From the NCBI RefSeq assembly GCF_040403615.1, contig NZ_JBBAKG010000012.1:1-64000 (forward strand): a DNA stretch of 64,000 bases, read 5' to 3'. This document shows, piece by piece, positions 59,811-64,000 of the stretch. Under the pieces are notes generated by a model, which had not been told where the DNA came from, ran no database searches, and saw nothing but the letters and a program-made list of their open reading frames with translations. This stretch comes from Haliscomenobacter sp040403615 (GTDB lineage: Bacteria > Bacteroidota > Bacteroidia > Chitinophagales > Saprospiraceae). The number at the start of each line of letters is the position of its first letter. Position 1 is the stretch's first letter. The translations under genes were made by a program, and so were the position numbers.

Positions 59811-61946
59811 TCAACTCAACCACATATACGCCAGCCAACTGCTCAAATACGCCAGGCCCGTCATAAACGCAAACTGAATCAGGGGCCATTTCCAGGATTT
59901 GGTTTCGCGATACACTACCGCCATGGTGCTCATGCACTGCATGGCAAAGACATAGAACAGCAGGAGGGATAACGAAGTGGCCGGACTGTAAATCAACTGG
60001 TGGGTAACCGGATCGCGCTGGTTGGCCATTTTTTCGTGAATGGAATATTCATCATCCTGGTGGCCGATGCTGTAAATTGTGGCCATTGTAGCTACAAAAA
60101 CCTCCCGGGCTGCAAAAGAAGTAATCAGGGCAATGCCTATTTTCCAGTCAAAACCTAAGGGTCTGATGGCCGGTTCGATGAATTTGCCCAATTGGCCAGC
60201 AAAAGAAGCTTCCATTTTTTTGGCATCCACCAGATCCTGCGTATCGTCAGCATTCAGTTTTTTTGCTTTGGCACTGCTTTGGGCGGCCATTTCAGCATTT
60301 TTTACCGCTCCCGGAGGGCCAAAGGAAGACAAAACCCACAGCACCACCGTAATGATCAAGATGATTCGGCCCGCTTCGACGGTGAAAGTTTTTACTTTTT
60401 CCCACACGGTGAGCCACACATTGCGCATCACGGGCAAGCGATAGGCGGGCAATTCCAACATCAGGTAACTGCTTTCGTGGGTGCGCAAAATCAATTTGAA
60501 TACAAAAGCCGCCAGCAGCGCGGCAACAATCCCCAAGAGGTACAAACCCATAAAAGCCAGCGCTTGTAAGCTGACAAAACCAATTTTGGTAGGTGGCACC
60601 ACAAAACCAATCAAAACGGTATACACCGGAATCCGCGCCGAACAACTGATAAAAGGGGTAACCAGGATCGTAATCAATCGCTCTTTCCAATTGCTAATAG
60701 TGCGGGTACTCATAATTGCCGGAATGGCACAAGCGCCACCGGAGATAAGCGCCACCACACTGCGGCCATTGAGCCCGAAAAACTGCATAATGCGGTCAAA
60801 CATAAACGCTGCCCGCGCCATATAGCCCACTTCTTCGAGTAAGGAGATCAGGAAAAACAAGATGGCAATCTGCGGGACAAACACAATGATTCCACTAAAG
60901 CCCGCCAATACTCCTTCGGTGAGTAAATTGGTCAACCAATGTTGCGGAAGATGGCTTTGCAAAAAAGTACTCAAGTTGCCAAAACCTGCCTCAATAAAAT
61001 TCATGGGCAATTCCGCCCAGGTAAAAAGGGCATGAAAGATCAAGAGCATTATACTGAAAAACACCACTGGGCCAAAAAAACGATTGGTCAACAGATCGTC
61101 CAATCGATCGGTAAAATTGATTTCATGCAAGCTGTCCTTCTCTCGGGATTGTTGTACAATGGGCGTAAACTGATCGTAACGTTGCATGGTTTCCTCCACC
61201 TGCATCTGCAGGTCTTGAAAACCGCTATTGCTGATCGCCTGTTCGATGAGCGTTTTTTGATTGGGGTTTAAAAAAGACAACCATTTGACGTGGTGCGCCA
61301 TCAAAACCAGTTGGTAAGGCGTATAGCCCGGAAATTCAGCTTGTATTTGGTTGATGATCTTGGATTCCTCAGGTGCAAGGCGGTATTTGGTACTATTGAG
61401 CAGAGCGACAGGGGCTTCATCCAGTAGATCAACCAGCATGGATTTCAACTTACTCATGCCTTCTCCTGTACGTCCGCTGAGGAGTAGGGTAGGAGCACCC
61501 AATTTGCGGGAGAGCTTTTCAAGATCGTATTGGATGCCTTCTTGCTCGGCAACATCGGCCATATTGAGCGCCAACAGCACGGGGATGCCCAGGTCTTTCA
61601 ATTGGCTAAACAGCAATAAATGCTTTTCGAGTTTGGTGACATCGGCGATGTAGATGATGGCATCTGGATAATTTTCGTTGCCAGGTTGTACCAAACTTTG
61701 TACAACCATCTTTTCATCTTTGGACGTAGGGTAAAAACTATAGGCTCCGGGCAGGTCAATCAATTTGGCTTGGCGGCCGTTGGAAAGCTCGAGCGTCCCC
61801 GTTTTTTTATCGACAGTGACCCCGGGAAAGTTGCCTACTTTTTGCTGTAGGCCAGTCAACTGGTTAAAAATGGAAGTTTTGCCACTGTTGGGATTTCCAA
61901 TGAGGGCAATCTTTGGTTCAGGATCGGGCGACAGAGCTGGTTTCAA
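59811..61946 (-). CDS. feoB: Ferrous iron transport protein B
   Basis: Inner-membrane Fe2+ transporter of 711 residues. The N-terminal G protein has G1 GNPNSGKTS, G3 DLPGAYSF and G4 NMAD. A helical spacer and the membrane part with two gate regions follow (VGYMARAAFMFDRIMQFFGLN; GGACAIPAIMSTRTI; SCSARIPVY). No ATG precedes the G domain. The only usable start is TTG 61946. The frame continues upstream without a break to the TGA that ends feoA, so feoA and feoB are one frame separated by one stop codon. FeoAB fusions are known in Bacteroidota, which raises the question of readthrough. Confidence 0.94.
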   Translation of the reverse strand: MKPALSPDPEPKIALIGNPNSGKTSIFNQLTGLQQKVGNFPGVTVDKKTGTLELSNGRQAKLIDLPGAYSFYPTSKDEKMVVQSLVQPGNENYPDAIIYIADVTKLEKHLLLFSQLKDLGIPVLLALNMADVAEQEGIQYDLEKLSRKLGAPTLLLSGRTGEGMSKLKSMLVDLLDEAPVALLNSTKYRLAPEESKIINQIQAEFPGYTPYQLVLMAHHVKWLSFLNPNQKTLIEQAISNSGFQDLQMQVEETMQRYDQFTPIVQQSREKDSLHEINFTDRLDDLLTNRFFGPVVFFSIMLLIFHALFTWAELPMNFIEAGFGNLSTFLQSHLPQHWLTNLLTEGVLAGFSGIIVFVPQIAILFFLISLLEEVGYMARAAFMFDRIMQFFGLNGRSVVALISGGACAIPAIMSTRTISNWKERLITILVTPFISCSARIPVYTVLIGFVVPPTKIGFVSLQALAFMGLYLLGIVAALLAAFVFKLILRTHESSYLMLELPAYRLPVMRNVWLTVWEKVKTFTVEAGRIILIITVVLWVLSSFGPPGAVKNAEMAAQSSAKAKKLNADDTQDLVDAKKMEASFAGQLGKFIEPAIRPLGFDWKIGIALITSFAAREVFVATMATIYSIGHQDDEYSIHEKMANQRDPVTHQLIYSPATSLSLLLFYVFAMQCMSTMAVVYRETKSWKWPLIQFAFMTGLAYLSSWLAYMWLS

Positions 61947-61982
61947 ACCTTTGGAAAAACTAAATACAAGTGAAGGAATACC

Positions 61983-62222
61983 TCAACGTACAACGATGCA
62001 GCACGCTTCGGATTTGCGCAGCGCAATCAGCAAATTGTCTGCTTTAATGTAACAACCACCACCAAAAGGGGCACTGCGAATCATTTCAATTTGAGTGCCT
62101 GGCAGGATTCCCATTGATAACAGCTTGCAAGCCATGCAACAATCAGTAAAATGAGAAACATGTCCTTTGCTGCCAATTTTCATTTTGGCCAATTGATTTC
62201 CGGAATTACTCGTTGCGACCAC
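61983..62222 (-). CDS. feoA: Ferrous iron transport protein A
   Basis: SH3-like regulatory partner of FeoB, 79 residues. The family pattern is complete: LAKMKIGSKGHVSHF, LLSMGILPGTQIEMIRSAPFGGGCYIK-type text and LLIALRKSEACCIVV. It starts at GTG 62222, which retains the LAxMKIG opening; ATG 62183 would cut it. It has cysteine clusters (CCMAC, EACC) unusual for FeoA. Its TGA stop (61983-61985) is in frame with feoB 12 codons later. Confidence 0.9.
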   Translation of the reverse strand: MVATSNSGNQLAKMKIGSKGHVSHFTDCCMACKLLSMGILPGTQIEMIRSAPFGGGCYIKADNLLIALRKSEACCIVVR

Positions 62223-62345
62223 AGTTGTGCTTATTTTGATTTAATCTAATTAACAACACGGCGCTAAAATAGATCGTTTTTTTTCTTTTTCAACTAATAA
62301 AAATCACCATTGTACAAAAAATACCTAGGATAAGGGAGATAAACC

Positions 62346-62365
62346 AATACCTAACGTTAGGTATT
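62346..62365. promoter_or_regulatory. 20-nt perfect palindrome between feoA and the thioredoxin-domain gene
   Basis: AATACCTAAC (62346-62355) followed by GTTAGGTATT (62356-62365) is a perfect palindrome in the 231-bp divergent spacer. The half-word TACCTA recurs at 62329-62334 and 62378-62383. This looks like an operator for a dimeric repressor serving one or both divergent genes; a metal regulator would suit feoAB. Confidence 0.55.
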
Positions 62366-62453
62366 AAAGTTTTGATGCTACCTAATCAGGAATATTTGTC
62401 AGATCTTAGACAACTCAAATTGCCAATTTCTGTTTTTTTAATAAAAGTCATTC

Positions 62454-64000
62454 ATGAACCACCTACAATTTGAAACTAGCCCATACTTGCTTCAGCATGC
62501 CCACAATCCAGTAGACTGGTACGCCTGGAAGCCAGAGGCTTTTGAACGTGCAAAAAAAGAAAACAAACCCATCTTAGTCAGCATTGGTTATTCCACCTGC
62601 CACTGGTGCCACGTGATGGAACGCGAGTCCTTTGAAAACGCCGATATTGCGGCCATCATGAATGAAAATTTTATCAACATCAAGGTAGACCGCGAAGAAA
62701 GACCCGATGTAGACCATATTTACATGGAAGCTTGTGTGATCATGACGGGTTCGGGGGGCTGGCCACTCAATTGTTTTTTGACTCCAGACGGACGGCCATT
62801 TTTGACTGGAACCTACTACCCGCCAGTTGCAGCGTTCAACCGACCTTCCTGGCCGCAGTTGTTGCACCACGTGACGGAGATTTTCAACAACCGCCGTCAG
62901 GACGTAGAAGATCAAGCCAATCGCCTGATTGGCAACATTGAGCAAACCAACGCCTATTTTTTATCCAAGAAAGAAACCGAAACCGCAGGGATCAATCCTT
63001 TTAATCCCGTGGTGCTGCACAACATATTTCAAACCCTCAAGAAAAACTTCGATCTCCAGGATGGTGGATTTGGTGGCGCACCAAAATTCCCGGGCAGCAT
63101 GGCCCTGCAATTTTTGCTCGATTACCACCATTTTACCGCAGAAAAGGAAGCCTTAGACCACGTAATTTTCTCATTGGATCGGATGATTCGCGGAGGGATT
63201 TACGACCAACTTGGGGGTGGTTTTGCCCGTTATGCCACCGACAAGGCCTGGTTGGTTCCGCACTTTGAAAAGATGTTGTACGACAACGCCCTTTTGGTTG
63301 GCTTACTTTCCGACACTTATAAAGTGACCAAATTGCCTATTTTCAAACGGGCAATTGAAGAAACCCTGGCTTGGGTAGCACGCGAAATGACCAATGCAGA
63401 AGGTGGGTTTTACAGTGCACTCGATGCAGATTCGGAAGGGGAAGAAGGAAAGTTTTACGTTTGGACGGCTGAAGAAGTTGCCGCGGTATGCCCATCTGCC
63501 GAAGACGCTGGTCTTTTTAGCGGCTATTACGGGGTTGAGCCATTGGGAAATTGGGAAGGACACAACATCCTGTGGTGCCCTTTGCCCATGGAGGCTTTTG
63601 CCGTTGAAGTAGGCCAGACCCCCGACGAACTGGAGTCCCGTTTTGCCCCCATTCGTGCCAAACTCATGGCCGAGCGCGATTTACGGATTCGCCCAGGTCT
63701 CGATGATAAAATTTTGCTTTCCTGGAATGCCTTGATGGCTTCTGCATACGCCAAGGCTTACACGGCATTGGGCGATGAAACTTACCGGGAAGCGGCAGTT
63801 CGGAACATGGATTTTTTGTTGAAAAAATTCAAACGAGACGAATTCTGCGGAATGTACCATACCTATAAAAAAGTTGGTGACCGCGATCAAGCGCAGTACA
63901 GCGCTTTTTTGGATGATTACTCCTACCTCATTGCGGCCTTGATCGACGTGTACGAGATTTCTCTGGAAACCCGCTACTTACGTCAGGCAGCCGACTACAC
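62454..64000 (+). CDS. Thioredoxin domain-containing protein (YyaL/SSP411, DUF255), 3' truncated by window
   Basis: The first 515 codons of a protein that runs off the window (family length about 680). The N-terminal thioredoxin-like DUF255 domain opens NHLQFETSPYLLQHAHNPVDW and has the CxxC pair C49/C52 (STCHWCHVME). The following (alpha/alpha)6-barrel part contains GGFGGAPKFPGSM, GGIYDQLGGGFARYATDKAWLV-type text and HFEKMLYDNALL, all typical. The family is related by fold to cellobiose epimerases; its role is unknown, possibly in redox or protein quality control. ATG 62454 is certain from the conserved start. Confidence 0.95.
   Translation, partial: MNHLQFETSPYLLQHAHNPVDWYAWKPEAFERAKKENKPILVSIGYSTCHWCHVMERESFENADIAAIMNENFINIKVDREERPDVDHIYMEACVIMTGSGGWPLNCFLTPDGRPFLTGTYYPPVAAFNRPSWPQLLHHVTEIFNNRRQDVEDQANRLIGNIEQTNAYFLSKKETETAGINPFNPVVLHNIFQTLKKNFDLQDGGFGGAPKFPGSMALQFLLDYHHFTAEKEALDHVIFSLDRMIRGGIYDQLGGGFARYATDKAWLVPHFEKMLYDNALLVGLLSDTYKVTKLPIFKRAIEETLAWVAREMTNAEGGFYSALDADSEGEEGKFYVWTAEEVAAVCPSAEDAGLFSGYYGVEPLGNWEGHNILWCPLPMEAFAVEVGQTPDELESRFAPIRAKLMAERDLRIRPGLDDKILLSWNALMASAYAKAYTALGDETYREAAVRNMDFLLKKFKRDEFCGMYHTYKKVGDRDQAQYSAFLDDYSYLIAALIDVYEISLETRYLRQAADY

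Overview
The window looks like a chromosomal segment of a member of the Bacteroidota, most plausibly of the Saprospirales (Haliscomenobacter/Lewinella-like). The placement rests on several signs: a short RpoD-type primary sigma factor of about 289 residues; -7 elements of the TAnnTTTG type; four secreted proteins with type IX secretion C-terminal domains (two type A, two type B, the latter with the N-terminal HIIGG motif); a FecI/FecR/STN-TonB receptor set; and a SusD-like lipoprotein. The genus is inference. Coding density is high. I saw no insertion sequence, prophage, CRISPR array or rRNA operon.

Layout. 0.2-3.7 kb: dnaE. 3.7-10.3 kb (minus strand): ECF sigma factor, FecR anti-sigma and a TonB receptor with STN domain, with a DegT aminotransferase and a family 2 glycosyltransferase lying between regulator and receptor. 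10.5-20.2 kb: methyltransferase, secreted subtilase, large PD-(D/E)XK protein, START-like protein, rpoD with a long leader, Lrp/AsnC regulator and Uma2 protein. 20.4-27.9 kb: CtpA-like protease, Sua5/YciO protein, two tandem giant PKD/type IX proteins and rplS. 28-35.6 kb: VIT-domain secreted protein, trehalase lipoprotein, an OLD-like ATPase followed by a DUF3226/TOPRIM-like gene broken by two in-frame stops, glycerophosphodiesterase and heptose epimerase. 35.7-45.2 kb: gcvP, flavin reductase plus photolyase, small envelope proteins (DUF305, OmpA, porin-like) and thiolase. 45.4 kb: initiator tRNA-fMet with its own promoter and terminator.

45.6-50 kb is the most interesting functional cluster. 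Six co-directional genes begin with a gamma-butyrobetaine-hydroxylase-like Fe(II)/2-oxoglutarate oxygenase and an HD-domain protein that carries the ligand pattern of the mixed-valent di-iron oxygenases PhnZ/TmpB. A MOSC protein, a 2Fe-2S ferredoxin, an MFS transporter and a DUF4180 protein follow. The first two together look like an oxidative organophosphonate degradation pair (TmpA/TmpB or PhnY/PhnZ type).

50-64 kb: methyltransferase, a lipoprotein with both active-site cysteines of true formylglycine-generating enzymes, DinB, an isolated cytochrome oxidase subunit III, DUF2256, a zinc-ribbon protein, a D/R-rich secreted protein, a CASTOR/POLLUX-like channel, an orphan SusD, CorA, FeoB and FeoA (in one continuous frame separated by a single TGA), and the start of a YyaL-type thioredoxin-domain protein that runs off the end.

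At the DNA scale, many gene ends, especially convergent junctions, carry perfect or near-perfect hairpins with 11-29 bp stems and mostly no U-tract. Two classical U-tract terminators follow rplS and the tRNA.
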